NCBI GenBank assembly: GCA_033239525.1
Contig: BSYO01000005.1
Span: 26,691,341-26,755,340, forward strand
Direction of reading: 5' to 3'
Source of the DNA: Nepenthes gracilis
Taxonomy: Eukaryota > Streptophyta > Magnoliopsida > Caryophyllales > Nepenthaceae
Length of the DNA stretch: 64,000 nucleotides
The translations under genes were made by a program, and so were the position numbers. Shown here in pieces: positions 1-13,311 of the stretch; positions within the stretch are counted from its first letter, which is position 1, and every line of letters starts with the position of its first letter. Under the pieces are notes generated by a model, which saw nothing but the letters and a program-made list of their open reading frames with translations, was not told where the DNA came from and did not search any database.

Positions 1-111
1 TATGATTTACTTAGATAAAATCTTCACAAATTGGTTTATGAATTTGGGGTGTGTATATATCATTTACTAGATGAAAAATTCACAAATAAAATTTAAAATT
101 TAAAAACCTTA

Positions 112-922
112 ATAAGGTTAAGGCCCCTGCCCAAGGTTGCTGTACGATGGACAAGGAGTCTTCGGATTCCTAAGCGCGCGGCTCTGGAAGAAGGATCCTG
201 TTCCGTCTCTCGGAACCCTGACCGCACAACACAAACAACAAACAAGAGGCTGAAGGGTCTAATGATTTCTCCCACCAAGGCCGCTCCGACGCCAAGTCAA
301 AGAAATTCCCGCACTGACGGAAATGCGCACGCTAAGGTGGTGCGCGTAAAAATGCTGTGATGCGTAAGAAGAACTTATGTGGTGATGAGTAGAAATGCAA
401 GGAGCGAGAATGGAAGGCCAAGCCTCCTCGGTGCACAAGCGATGAGTGGCTAACTTTCCCCGCTACGGATGAGAAGAAGGAGAACGATTTGCCCAACCCG
501 CCGCAGGATTGGAGCCTTATGGAAGATGGATTAGTGCTTGGGATCCAAGGTAACCCTTAGTCGCAAGGTCGCGGTAACTGTAAAACCGTTCTCGAGTTCG
601 AATCCAAATTAGCCAGGTCCCTTTCTCTCGGAGGGCGAGGGCGTTTATATGCCCCTCCCGTTCGACTCGGGGCGCTAAGAAAATACCTAATGTCACGGAC
701 CCGCCCGATCGCTTGGCCCCCGCCGTCATGCAGAATCGCCAGCCAATCACGCTAATCTTCTCGAGAGAGGAGTGGTTGGCAATTTACAGCAATGATGGTA
801 GCGTTAGCGTAAATCTGGCCACGCCTCTATCAAGCCATTTTTCCGCCTTCACGCCTGCTCCCGCGACGCATTTAATGCTACTGCAGTTTCGCTGCTGCCA
901 TGATTTCGCGACCATTCCATAG
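112..922 (-). mobile_element. GC-rich LTR-like insertion flanked by a ~48-bp direct repeat (copy A only)
   Basis: The insert is much more GC-rich than its surroundings and is missing from copy B, where the flanks meet near 39,440-39,500. The flanking sequence beginning ttactagatgaaaaattc occurs at 65-112 and again at 923-971, so the target was duplicated over about 48 bp. Read on the minus strand, the insert has a TATA-like catataaacgcc near 635-650, which suggests a solo LTR. A tRNA B-box-like gttcgaatcc sits near 595. No coding region is convincing. A flank repeat this long does not fit ordinary LTR integration. Confidence 0.5.
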
Positions 923-2376
923 CTTACTAGATGAAAAATTCACAAATAAAATTTAAAATTTAAAAAACCTTAACAGTTATTTCTTATTTTTGTTATTATA
1001 TTAAATAATAAATAGATATTAATATTATAAAAAAATAAATTTATAAAAATACTATATCTATGTTTAATCTTCTCTATTAAATTTTTATTCAATGGTAAAT
1101 ATTAAAGATGTGCCAAATATATATACTTTAAAAAATGTATGACACCCAAATTCATTTATTTATGTGAAACATAAATAGGAAGTAGAATAAATGTTCAAAA
1201 ATAGAGTGTAGATGAAGATATAAATTATAATCGAGAATGATTTGATTATTGCAAAGAAGCCATATTAAATAAATTCATATTTTGAAATATGGGAATATAA
1301 GTCTTATATGAAATCAAATATATAAGAAAAAAACTAATAATAAATTTTATCTAGAAAATAGTAAAAATATATAAATATGAAAATAGGTGCCCACTACATC
1401 AAACTTATATGACATTTTTGGTATAGGTACGGTCAGATGTTTCCTCTACAATATCTCTTTTAGAAATAAAAATGAAAAATAATATAATTGATCAAAGTTA
1501 TGCTTCTAATATAAATAGTCTTTTTTTTAATTTTTTAATTCATAATTTTCATAGCATATTAAATTTATTTTATCGTTCCGAGGAGAATCGATTTTAGTAT
1601 AGATATATAAATAGAAAAAATTATAATTAATACAAAGATATTTCATAAAATATAATTGAAATTTCCTTTTAAGATTATTTTTAATAAAATAATAATTTAC
1701 TATTTAATTAATATATAATTTATGAATTATAATTTTTATAATATTAAAAAATTCTTATAAATTACATAAGACCTGTTCCAATTTTTTGACTTATTCTTAG
1801 TTCTTGAATAATACTAAGTTAAGGCCACATGATTATGCTACCTACCTAATGGCGGCAACACTGGGGGAGGCATGGGGGTCACGAGATGCGGTGGCATGGC
1901 TGTGGCGGTTGGGTGTCATGAAAATGTAAATAATATATTAAAATATATTTTTTGTGAAAAGTGTAAAATATTATTTAATATTATTACTCTTAATATTTTT
2001 ATATGTTAAATATTTAAAAAATTATTTTTTAACACAATTCCTACATAAATATAATAATATTAACCCTTAACTATATTTTTACATTATTTATTATATAAAA
2101 ATAATTTTAATACTACTTTGTTTTTAATCCTATGACTAATCATGGCCTACACCTGATTAAAATCACACCATCAAACAATCTGATCCAATTAATCTATAAT
2201 TTTTAAAAAATATATTTAAAATATATAAATATTATAAATAAATACAATAAAAACTTAATCCCGATTAATTTTTTACACTAAACATAGTTACTGGAAAATA
2301 ATTGTTGGGGCTAACCAACCCAAATTATTATTTTTTATGAATACAAATTTTATTATAAATAAATATAATATTTTGG

Positions 2377-2379
<3 letters not shown>

Positions 2380-2410
<31 letters not shown>
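2380..2410. repeat. (AT)n microsatellite
   Basis: About 15 AT units. The matching place in copy B (about 40,929-40,945) is much shorter, so the tract has changed length since the duplication. Confidence 0.95.
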
Positions 2411-2413
<3 letters not shown>

Positions 2414-3169
2414 TTTATCTAAATCCAATTTATATGTATAAAAATTCTATTTGATCACGGTCTATGGTAGTATACGAGTAGACAGGCAATACCGGTTCAG
2501 TGATGCAGAAGTTTGTTTTTTTAGCAAATTTGAAGGGCGGAATTCACATAAAAATGGCACTAGCATCGCGTGGATTCTTTTGTTTAGTTTAATGAATTTA
2601 AGTGCGATTCGTTGCGGATCATTCATAGATCACTGTGACGGTGGGTCCCCTTGCGTGCCTTTTCTCATCTCTTCAATAATTCATGTCCAATTTTGTTAAA
2701 TACCCACCATCAACTTGCTAAATTAACTTATATTATATTTAATTTAATCTTACTAATGATAATTAAACATCAGTTTTGTTTAATGAATTATCTTTAATTA
2801 ATTCATAGATCAATCGTTAAGAACAGTAAATCTGTTTTTTTTTTCTTTTTTCTCTAATTTTTTTGTATGTCGTCTCTTCAAAGATGAGCTCTGTTTCTCT
2901 CCTCAATCAATTCGATACTGTTTTTGAAGGGGAATTGCAATTTTTTTTTTTTTTTATAGCAATGAAATCTGAAGAGAGAAGTTGAAAGATACAGACGAAA
3001 ACCGAAATCATCCATAATTTACGAAATTCACATTCTACGAGCCATAAAATTTTCAATATCCACGATTTCTACAGCTGAGATCAAAAATTCTTTGCAAAAC
3101 CTATTTCTCTAAGATGCTCGATTACTTACACAGATCAAAAATTCTTTGCCAATCCAGCACCGCGCCTCC

Positions 3170-3330
3170 TCAGCGAGGGGCGGCAGCACGGCGGCCGCCT
3201 CCATGGAGGGAGAAGATGGCGGCGACAGAGTGAGCTAGACCTACCACTATCCCAATCTTCACCTGTCCTCGCTTTGGGATCAGACGGCCAGAACTCCCCT
3301 GCGAAAACTCATGGCAGGCCCCGTCGTCAT
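3170..3330 (-). pseudogene. Small IPKRGQVK-family gene, copy A paralogue 1, frameshifted
   Basis: This is the counterpart of the open gene at 41,670-41,831. It starts MTTGPAMS and would run through the shared block GRLIPKRGQVKIGIVVGLAH to an Arg/Ala-rich tail. Copy B has gcgataaactc where copy A has gcgaaaactc, so A lacks one base. The A frame therefore changes after codon 8 and meets TGA within the GRLIPK block. The rest of the coding sequence is preserved in the shifted frame, so the break is recent and came after the duplication. The promoter-side sequence is intact, including a TATA-like motif near 3,495-3,504. A sequencing error at the short A run is the main alternative. Confidence 0.7.
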
Positions 3331-3494
3331 GCCCCGTACTGCACCAGCAGCTATGCGGTCTTCTTTACGGTTGTCGCTTCCGTCCAGTTTGATCGGAAAA
3401 TCTTAGAGCTGCAGATGCAGATGCAGAAGCGGTGGCGTCTTTACGAGTTTGTAGATAGAGATGCTGATTGTGGTTTGCTAGTGCGGTAGCGATT

Positions 3495-3504
3495 GGTTAT
3501 ATAG
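3495..3504 (-). promoter_or_regulatory. TATA-like box upstream of small gene 1 (copy A)
   Basis: On the minus strand this reads ctatataacc, about 165 bp upstream of the ATG at 3,330. A block reading gtaggggca-tattt-gcaagat lies just upstream and recurs at the same spacing before the second paralogue, which supports a shared core promoter. Confidence 0.5.
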
Positions 3505-3530
3505 TCGTGATCTTGCAAATATGCCCCTAC

Positions 3531-6500
3531 TCTTCCCAATAATTGCACAACTGTGTCAAAGCTATTCATTTATTTTAGAGGTTAAATTAATCTGACAATT
3601 GTTTTTTTTTTTTTTATAATAGGCACGTGTTTTTTCTATCCTATTGACAATTATATACTTGTGGTTCATTGGATATTGAGATTACACAAATATAAGTATA
3701 TAATTTATTCAGTAGAATAAATTTAAATATTTCATCATATGTTGATTATGATATTCTTAAACATAAAAACAAAATATAATCAAATATATAATAATATTTA
3801 ACATAAAAAAATTTTAAAGCTAATAAAAAATACAAAATAAACTCTAAATTTATTTACTGTAAAATAGTAATTAGTTCTAAATAAAATATTTTAAAAATTT
3901 TTTATTATAATTTGAGTAAAAAATAATAAGATATAATCTCTTCATATATCTTATGACTCATAAGAAAAAAAATTTACCAAAAACAAAAAAAACCAAAATA
4001 AAAATATACCTTACTACAATAAAGTGCCTGAATTTGATAAAGAATATAATTTAAATCGGGTCACAATGGGAAGTTGAATGCCTTTTTCATCTCTCTTTTC
4101 CTCATTCTCTTTATACAACACCTTTATATTGAAATTACTTTTCTTTTTTTTTTGTTTAATATTATGTCGCATTTTGCTTATAGCACATAAACCCTGAAAA
4201 GCGTGACATGACACTTTATAGTTATACTATGCACGTACAACTCGCACGAGTATCAAACGTAAACCTTTTAAAAAATTTACGCATATATATCTTAGACATT
4301 AGTTTCACAGGAATTGGCATACAGGCACCTTTCGGGTGCACATCATGTTTGCCAATTTTATTCCAAATACATATGATCGCCTATCGTGCACCTACAAAAC
4401 TCATATGTTTTCAGTTTATTCAGAAAAATCTCTGGTTAGCTTTTCTTAAACAAAAATTTTCTTTTCACAAGCACCAGAAAAAAAAAATGACGGTCGATCA
4501 GTCGTAATTCACACAGATTTTTAATAAACCCTGTCGTTCGATCAATCTTTGATCTACTCTCGCACGACCCTTACGACTTATTTCATATATCTGCTTGAAT
4601 GTTCCATATATAAATATTACATGTTATCAAGATAACTCGTTTATTAATTATTGTACTTATAATAAGAAAATAATTGGAAATTCAACTGCAGTTATCTTGT
4701 ACGTCTAACTTTCACGGTGGGTCAAACTAGACCATGCTTAAATTTGATTCATTGTGAGCATACAGTAAATTTAAGCTGCATGTCACGTACGGACACTCGT
4801 AAAAATTAAATAGAATATTTTATATTGCACATCAAGACTCCCTGGTAACTGGGTGTGCTGATAAATCACACCTTCAGCCTATCAATTTACTGTTCACCTT
4901 GATTTTTGTTGTGCTTTTTTCATGAAATATATATACATATTTACAAGTAATTTATGCATATATTTTTAAAAGTATTTTAATGATTAAAGAGACCATGGAG
5001 TACTGCAATTTTAGAAAATAATGAACAATTATGACAAAAAATTATAAAAATTAAAAAGATATTGAAGCTTTAGTAGTGATAGAAAGTAACAAGCCTTCAC
5101 AATGTTATCAAAATATCACAATAACAGAAGATTTCTATATTTATTTCATTCCTAAATAAAAATTTTATCCATAAATTATTTCATATAGTAATCATATAAT
5201 TTGTGTAGGGAATGCTATTAGATTTTTTGTGGTTGATATTTTTTGTAATATTATCTGATTTTTAACTGTTTAAGTCAATGATAAAAAAATATTAAGTAAG
5301 ATGGGTTAAGTAAGGAGGGGTTGAGAAAATGATGACCACAACTTCCATGAGTTACAATATATTAAGATATTAATATATCATTTTTATTTTTAAATGATGA
5401 TTGATTAAGATAGGTTAATAAATATATTAAGATCAAATAAGAATTTTGGATCAAAGTCAATATTCTAACCAAATCATATTACATTGAGTGATGCCTGGCC
5501 AATACTTGATGTGCATATGTATATGTTTTGGATAGTAAATATGCACTTGAAAAACATATCTAGGGCACTTGTACATAATTTAGGTAAAATATTTGCATTC
5601 AATATATGTCTGAGAGACGTACATGTGTGTTTGAGATAAAATACATATGTTTGATACATGCCTAATGGATGCTCACGTGTTGTATGATTTGCTATCTTAA
5701 CACTCGACGTACGTCTAACAGGTGCATATGGGTTGATTTTCTATATAAGGTCTCATTTGGTTAATTTCAGTCATTTTTTACGCAATTCAAAGAGAAGAGA
5801 TAGAAAGAGAAGAGAATAAGAGAAAGAATGTGATAGAAAATATAGGAGAAGAAGAAATCAACTAAGAATTAAGAAATTTTTTAAGATTTTAAATATAAAG
5901 TAAGTGTATCCAAACTTCTCATTTTCTTATTATTATTATTTTTTTATATAAATATTATTCTAAATATTTATGCATATAATATTTTCATAGTTAAATAATT
6001 TATAACTTACTTACATATTATTCTATTTTTATTTCATAAAACCTTTATGAAATATATATTTTCTATTCATAAACATTATGTTTAAGTGTTAAATTTTTAC
6101 AATATTATTCTTGCATACCATCTATTTTTAATTATATATTTCTATAAGTTTGAATCATCATGAAATTGTGCGTGCATATTTTTACACTTAAAAAAATTGC
6201 ATAAATGATGTTTAAATTTTAAGCCTACTTTTCTGCATGTTTGTAATTGAAATGAATTAATTAAATTGCCTTAACTACATAGATTTTCCAGCACAAACAG
6301 TTTCTGTATAGTATTAAATCACATATTGTTGTTCCTACGTGCTCTTAAAATTTAAGCTAAAGCCCTTGCATGAATCTAATTTTACTATATAACAAGTATT
6401 TAAAGAAATAAGAATGAAAATTTTATATAAGTAGAAAGATGATAATATTTTTCTGTATAAAAAAATATAAAGAGTATATTCGTATATGAGTAAAATTTTC

Positions 6501-9500
6501 TATTTGATTATATATGAACCATTATAGAGAATTGACGAAAATATGTTATGACATATCATAATATATTATAATGATAATTGAGATTTAAACCTATTATCCG
6601 CAGATTAAAAGCGACATTCAGCCCTATTTACAGATGTATATATATGTCGATCAACTTATGAGTTTTAAATAATAGTATATGACTTTTGATCGTGTGGAAC
6701 TATATATAACCTGAGTTTTAGGAGTTGTCCTTTTATCCGTAAGGCCACCACTGATTTTTGATCCACAAGTTTTTACATGATTTGAATATATTTATTTGAT
6801 ACACAATTTTTAAAAGGAAATTGATTATTAGCATCAAATCATGCATAACATGTTTATAAATTATACCATTATTTTTTATTTTGATTATATTCCATTCCAA
6901 TATATTTTTATGTGTCTGTATATATTTAGTTATAAAAATTTCATACCTAATTAACTAATTGGTTCATTTTTATTTTGATTTCTACTAGCATTTCAAAATA
7001 GAGGGCTTAAAACAATATTTACATGTGATTGGATTTAAAGGACAGTTGTTTGGGATTTAGAATTAAGAAGTTTACTAGTTTTCTTATATTATTAATTAGA
7101 AATGAATAATAAACGATGTTGACAGACTTCATTGATCTAGAGTTCGATTAATTAGTTGACAATAATGTATAATGTCAATGGGTGAGTTAAATTTTTGGTT
7201 ATTTATAACAATTCAGTTAAAATATCTTCGTTTATTCTAATTTAGAATGGATACTTCTCTTTAGCTTATAATCGAGGTCATAATTATCGATTTTTAGAGC
7301 TATTTTCAGGTATATTATTTCAACTCCTGTGATTTGACATGATTTTATTTGAATTTTTGGTCTACTTGTAAAGTTATTTCAAATTACATCTTGAAAAATA
7401 TTTAATATTTTGGTCGACAAAATAAAATACAAATTTTGCATGATTAGCAAACTAAAACCCGTTTAAAGATAAGTAAAGATTAAGTAGTTAATAATTAAAC
7501 TTAGGATCGGGGACATGGCATTAGCGCTTAAGCAGTCGAGTGAAAATTGAATTTCAGTAACACTATACTTAAGATAGCAAGATGCTCACTCAAGCTACTG
7601 GGCATCATTTGATAGTTACTGGTACTGATTAAATATGTTAAAATATTATATTTATGGTTCAATCTATAAGTTAGTATTTTTAATTGATAAATTTTTAATT
7701 AGAGACTAATAACTTAGAGGATTTTTTTGGAACATCCTGCTATAAACTTCCTTTTGTCATCAAATTTCTTTTCATCTCATTTTTTTAATTATTTTTGTTG
7801 ATAATTATATGGTTAATATTGTCTATATTTGTAAATTTTGTAAATGTATTTAGTTTATATTTAATATTTTATTAAAATATTAATTTTTTAAGACATATAT
7901 TAATGAAGTATTTTTCAGATGATCAGTTTGTCAAAGATATAATTATTACTAACTTATGAATAAAGTAAACAGTGGGCTCCAGTCCAACTTTATGGGTACA
8001 TGCACCAAATGAAGATGCACCAGTGTATCTTCAATTTCCACCATTTGATGGAGATCTAATGGTGGAAATTTTAAGTTAAAATAATTTGTGTCATAGTTAT
8101 TTTTATTTTTTAAAAAAATATTTAATCATAAAATATTTAATCTGACTATTTAAAAAAATTATCTCATTAAAAGAATTAATTTATCTAACATTCAAACTGT
8201 AATTATTAATTAAATATGATTTTTACATGATAACCAACGTTTTTTGCCCTTATATTACAAATTTGATCAGACTCTAAATGAATGGATGGCATCATTTACA
8301 ATGAATATATATCAAGTAAGCATATACATATAATATTAAAAATCAAATTAATAATCATAAATTTAATTATAATATTTTAAATATTCATATATACCAACTA
8401 ATTAGTATTATATAATCAACTTTACCGGTATATAAATAAAGCAGTGTGAATACGCCTTTCATTTTATTATTTTTTATTCTGTGTTATCGCCTTTTACGTG
8501 TGAACTCAAATAAATGGAGACTGTGTTGACCCGGTGTGAATCATGGTGACATTATAAAAAATATAATTTTTTTTTGTTACTTTATAAATATTTTTATTAT
8601 TTTTTAAATTTAAAAAATATTTTTTTTATTATTTTAATATCAAAATGATAAATATTAAATAAAAATAATTCAGCAATTACAACAGAAGATAAAAGACTGA
8701 AATTAATATTATTGACACAACTTCGGCTGGTTGGACCAGGGCCACCCCTTGTATAACACTACAAAAAGGCCCATTAATTATTGATGTTGACAATAAAAGA
8801 ATATTGAAGTTTTTCATTTTTAATTATATAGACGGTAGTATTATTGTGTTGTTAGCATAATATGGGCATCATGTCCAAGAGGTATAGTAAGAAAATCAAG
8901 GCATTTCAAATGCGATTGACCTATAAGAATTAAAACTTATCTGCTTAATTGGTATTTTCTTTTATCGTATCAATTTTGATATCAATCCCACAATAAAATC
9001 AAGATTTCATGATCGTATAAACGACATATATGTTAATAGAAAGTATGCAGTCCATGTCAAAGATATCACTTGTAAAGCTAAAAAAGTGAACCTTAAATTC
9101 GTACAAATTTAATATAATAATAATTTATAGTACGGATTATAGAATAAATATAAGAGTCACTAACTATCACATACTCAATCCACTAGCCCCTGACTGTTTG
9201 GTCTAACAGCTCTTTTATGTTGCCTATGAATCCGATCTTTCCCTTCATTAGAGGGAGAGGACAAACAAAAATAAACTTTGAATTCATTTATTTAAAAAAC
9301 AGCCAAATACCCATCTTAAAGAGCATATTGTACTCTTTTTGAATAGTTTACTTGACCTGAACACCTGATAGCACGATGAAGATCTTGTATTTACTACCAC
9401 AGGCGTAATATGGAATTTACGTTGTCACTTAATCGGAAGAGATCATCATCCGTTAATTCTTTTTCTCAAATGAGCTTCCCCTATAGTAGTTTAACCCTCC

Positions 9501-11018
9501 ATTAAAGCCAAAAATAGTAATATTATAACTCAATTTGAATGTGTGTGTAGCCCTCTATCTCTTTTCTATCATTCAAGCCATAATCGACTTAGATTTTATA
9601 TAAACTTTCCTAAAAATACAACCCAAAAATCGCTTTTTAATATGCAAGATCAGAATTATATTATTTCGGTTGAGATTTTATTTAATTCACCTCTATTTTA
9701 ACTCATACCCTTGATTTAGATACACGTCATATAAATTTTTGTAATATCATTTAGTGATGAATGCCTTTGATACAGTGTTAATTTTTGTTTTAATTCAAGA
9801 TTAATCTATTATAAATATTTAATAGACACCATCCTAATTAATTATGTTTAAATTTGTGAACTCCAACAGGTCCAGATCCTCCCACTTTCGTCTGAAGATC
9901 ATCAATGATTATCAACCAATGATTCAACGGTCTCCGAGAGAAAATAGCATAGCTGACATTGAACGAACACAGTCAATGCTCAGAATTCATTGAATGGAAT
10001 TTCATTTTCACTTGGGCAGCACTTATTCCACCCTGGTGGGTCAATACCTTATCATTTAATGGAATTTTTGAAATCTCATGAAACTTCCAAAGTTTTTAAA
10101 TTTTTTAAACATAAGTATACATATTGAATAAGATCTAAATCTAAAATTATAAATTATTATATATTTATAATTCATTGTAATTTCTTCTATTTCTCTAAAA
10201 TCGATACTTTATCGCATCACATACATTTTTATCTTTTAGTAAGCCAAACCACACATACCCCCAACAGCATGATATACGGATTTTTTTGAAAAAAAATCAT
10301 AACTCTGCTTCATGATGAAAAACATAAGGTTGATATATTTTGTTATATGTAATGCATGAAGAAATTCAACTATCTATATATGTTAGCCCATTTTATTCTA
10401 TTTTTATTGCTTATTTATTGTAAATTTTAATAGGCACCACGTATAGAAAGAAGAATTATAGATGAATTATTGGTGGATGAGTCTAATCATGTTTTCCACT
10501 TTGATTCTTCTACTATTTAAGGTGTAATCCGTCTGGTTTTTCTCATAGATTTTATAGGACCATCTGCAAAAATAATGAAAATTGCAAAAATTGCGTATTG
10601 TGAACTTCTCTTAGTCAGAACCCTAAGTTGAGTTCGATCGTATTAATCTCTTGGACTTCTCCAAATAATGTTTTGGTCTAATTTTCATGTCTATTTGTTA
10701 AGGACAGCCAATCTGCTTCACTCTCCTTCTTGTTAGTTTCAACTTCAAAGACGAAAACTGCGTATCTCCTCAATCAATTCGCTAGTGCTTTTGCAGCAGA
10801 ATTGCCTTTTTTTTCACAGAACAGAAATCTGGAGAGACAAGTTGGAAGATTAAGCCGACAACAGAGAGTTAAATTGATATACAAAATTCACATTGTAAGA
10901 GCCAGAAAATCTCAAAAATACGCGATCCCTACAGCTGAGATTGCAAAACCTATTTCTCTGAAGTACTTAGCTACTTGCACAAACCAAAAGTTTTTGGCCA
11001 ATCCAGCAGCGCGCCTCC
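3531..11018. other. Long gene-free AT-rich stretch (copy A)
   Basis: I find no supported gene here. The longest ORF (4,208-4,507, plus strand) is truncated and altered in copy B (42,733-42,948), so it does not behave like a conserved protein. Bases 5,480-5,740 hold a degenerate stretch rich in short gcatatg and gacgtac motifs. At 8,756 a cactacaaaaagg occurs in both copies (47,149) and could be an old CACTA end. The rest looks like ordinary intergenic DNA. Confidence 0.6.
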
Positions 11019-11183
11019 TCAGCGAGCTGTGGAAGCGTTGCGGACGCCTCCACGGCCGGAGACGCTGCTGGCGACAGAGTGAGCTATACATACCGCAATC
11101 CCAATCTTCACCTGTCCGCGCTTTGGGATCAGACGGCCCGACTTCCCTTGTGATACAGTTTCAATAGGCGGCCCGTTCGCCAT
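11019..11183 (-). CDS. Small IPKRGQVK-family protein, copy A paralogue 2 (54 aa)
   Basis: This is an open frame of 54 codons from ATG to TGA, beginning MANGPPIETVSQGK. Residues 16-25 are GRLIPKRGQV. A mildly hydrophobic run follows (IGIAVCIAHSVASSV), then a basic Ser/Ala/Arg tail. The start was chosen because the N-terminus aligns with paralogue 1 (M-T-T-G-P-A versus M-A-N-G-P-P) and lies about 145 bp downstream of a TATA box. The copy B partner (49,484-49,648) differs at only a few residues. Family function is unknown to me. The hydrophobic stretch could anchor it in a membrane, but in this paralogue it is weakened by polar residues. It is far below the usual annotation length cutoff and is easily missed. 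Confidence 0.6.
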   Translation of the reverse strand: MANGPPIETVSQGKSGRLIPKRGQVKIGIAVCIAHSVASSVSGRGGVRNASTAR

Positions 11184-11327
11184 ACTCTTTCGTCTTGCAC
11201 CGCCGGCGATGTGTTCTGCTTTCCTGTTTTTACTCCCGTCGAGCTCGATCGCAAAATCGTAGAGATACAGACACAGATATGTGGATTCGGATGCTGCTTG
11301 TGGTTGATAAGTGCTCTGTGGCGTTCG

Positions 11328-11336
11328 AATATATAG
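11328..11336 (-). promoter_or_regulatory. TATA-like box upstream of small gene 2 (copy A)
   Basis: On the minus strand the sequence is gctatatattc. It lies about 145 bp upstream of the ATG and follows the conserved block gtaggggcatatttggaag, as in paralogue 1. Confidence 0.5.
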
Positions 11337-12248
11337 CCGTTATCTTCCAAATATGCCCCTACTTTTGGCTATAATTGCAAAATAGTGGCCGAACCGTTCT
11401 TTTTCTTGGTTTAGGCTTCAATTAATCCGAGAAATCATTCTTGTTTTTTACAGAGCACGTGTGTTTTGACCGTCTCTTAACAAATAGCATCATTCTCGAA
11501 GATTATAAGGTAATTTATTTTTTAATAAATAATTATAATTTAATTATTTTTTTAAAAAAATACTTAAAATTAATTATTTTAAAATAATTAAATTATAATT
11601 ATTAGTTTAAAAATTAAAATAAAAAATAAATATTTTTATAATTTTAAAAAATATAGCCCTCCTCAATCACATTTTATACTGCTGATGTCGTCAAACTAAC
11701 CTCTCAATTGAGCCATAATTACTTCATTAAATATAGGCAAACTAATACAATTAAACAAAAATAATAATATTGTAACAAAATTTTACTTTGTCAATGAAAC
11801 TTAGACAAGCACTTAACATATTTAAATCATATTAAAATTTTATTATAAAATAAGCCGAATATTAAATTAATTTAATATTTATGTATTTTAAGCATTGTTT
11901 GAATTGGAAGGCTGTGGTTGGCCAATATCACATACAACGTAAGGAATAGCAGTGTGAACATGTGTTTTATTTTATTATTATTTTATTTATCTCGTACTTT
12001 TTCTAGTTGGCTTATTAATTGAGAAAAAGATAACTGATGATACTGTTCACTTGGTGTGAAATGTGAACGCTTACTTTTCAAAACATCAGGGTGGTGGGAC
12101 CCTGAATGCGTCATCTTGCTTCCAGAAGCATAGTTTTATCCTTTTTTTTTTTAAGCTAAAAAAAATATTTTATAAATTTAAAATATAAAAAAAATTATTT
12201 ATAGGGCAAAATCTTTACTTAAAAAAGGAGGAACTCACCTCCGGTGGA

Positions 12249-12481
12249 TGGATCCGGGGGGCATCCTTCTTCCTTGTGGAGAAGGGCCGTCCTTCTCCTC
12301 ATCTGGACCGTCGGATGTAAAATCTGACGACCCACACGTTTTGAATGGATAATATAACGTGGATCGTTCGATTTTAAATTTAATAATTTAAAATACATAA
12401 CCGTTGGATTTTATATTCGACGGTCCAAATTAAAAGAAGGACGGTCCTTCTCCACTGGAGAAAAATACGCCCCCTCAATCC
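12249..12481. mobile_element. MITE, GAGAAGGA family, copy 1
   Basis: A non-coding element of 233 bp. Its inverted ends carry the hallmark gagaaggacggtccttctcc. Inside the ends, inverted motifs of the type ccgtcggat...atccgacgg flank an AT-rich core. The target site is duplicated over 9 bp (tccggtgga at 12,240-12,248 and tctggtgga at 12,482-12,490, one mismatch). Copy B has the empty site near 50,715. The 9-bp duplication points to a Mutator-type transposase acting in trans. It is the same element as 35,147-35,381 in reverse orientation. Confidence 0.85.
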
Positions 12482-12779
12482 TCTGGTGGACCCCCTTAAC
12501 ATTATCCACACTAAAAAAATATTTTTTAAAATGTTACAAAAAATAATTTTTGTTCATAAATCAAGGTACTTTCCTTTGTCTTAATTGTTTAATATTTTGA
12601 CTTTAAGTTATATCAATTTATGAAAAAATTTATTACCTAAAATCTTTCCAACATAGCTTGTAATTTCTCAACTAACATATAATTAGTAACAAATAATGTT
12701 ATAAGTTAGGCATAGCTAAATGATTCTAATGACATAAAAATTAAGATTTTTTTAATTATTATCGAGATTGATGTATTAA

Positions 12780-13048
12780 GGATTCAGGGTGGAGAAGGAC
12801 CCTCCTTCTCCTTACATTCAATTAAAAATCCGACGCTTTTTTTTTAAAAAAAAATTATTAAATTTAAAAATAAAAAATATTAAAATATATATTTTGATAA
12901 TCAAAACAAAAAAATATTACAAAAAAATAAAAATAAAAAATATATGTTTTTTATGATAAAATAATAGCCGCCGGATTTTTTAATCCGACGGTTGTTAGTG
13001 GGAGAAGGAGGGTCCTTCTCCACAGGGGAGAAGGACCCCCCTGGGTCC
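12780..13048. mobile_element. MITE, GAGAAGGA family, divergent copy 2
   Basis: An element of 269 bp. Its ends carry ggagaaggaccctccttctc and its mirror. Nested motifs cgccggatttttt and aatccgacggttg surround an A/T core. It is flanked by gatgtattaa at 12,770-12,779 and 13,049-13,058, which is a 9-10 bp target duplication. Copy B has a single gtgtattaa near 51,000, the empty site. The core differs from copies 1 and 3, so this is a separate subfamily. Confidence 0.82.
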
Positions 13049-13311
13049 GATGTATTAAACGTTCCTCCTTTTTAACATTTTATAAAATTATTATTTAATA
13101 CGTAAATTGTTGATCTTAATTTTTCACAAACTAAATTTATTTTTGGTCAAACATTCTAATATCAAATTGTGTGAATATTATCAAAATTATAACTGGCATC
13201 AAAACACAAAAAATAATGAATTAACTTGATTTGACTTTGCTTGCAGGATGTGTTTTTGATATATTTAATCAGATATAAATATTATTCACTTAATTATTAC
13301 AAATACATAGT

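Larger units (their letters stand above)
1..13311. repeat. Segmental duplication, copy A, first block
   Basis: This block matches about 39,368-51,261 in the same orientation, almost base for base, apart from small indels and the insertions listed separately. It enters the window already inside the duplication, so its true left edge is outside. It carries two of the three small paralogous genes. Bases 972-3,169 and 3,531-11,018 hold no gene I can support: they are AT-rich, with short ORFs that do not survive unchanged in copy B. The match resumes at 22,010 beyond the retrotransposon. Confidence 0.93.

Noticed and set aside
580..606. Possible tRNA or SINE: gttcgaatcc B box within the GC-rich insert
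   Set aside because: No A box at the right spacing, and the T stem does not pair. It is a single short motif.
4208..4507. 99-codon plus-strand frame partly conserved in copy B
   Set aside because: Copy B is truncated, and the changes do not favour silent positions by eye. There is no recognisable domain, so the similarity is explained by the DNA duplication.
8756..8769. cactacaaaaagg as a CACTA terminus (also 47,149)
   Set aside because: There are no subterminal repeats, partner end or target duplication. The motif is short and shared simply because of the duplication.
10730..11167. 145-codon plus-strand frame, also present in copy B as 97 codons
   Set aside because: It overlaps small gene 2 in antisense. 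Its start is not kept in copy B, whereas the minus-strand gene is conserved across paralogues.
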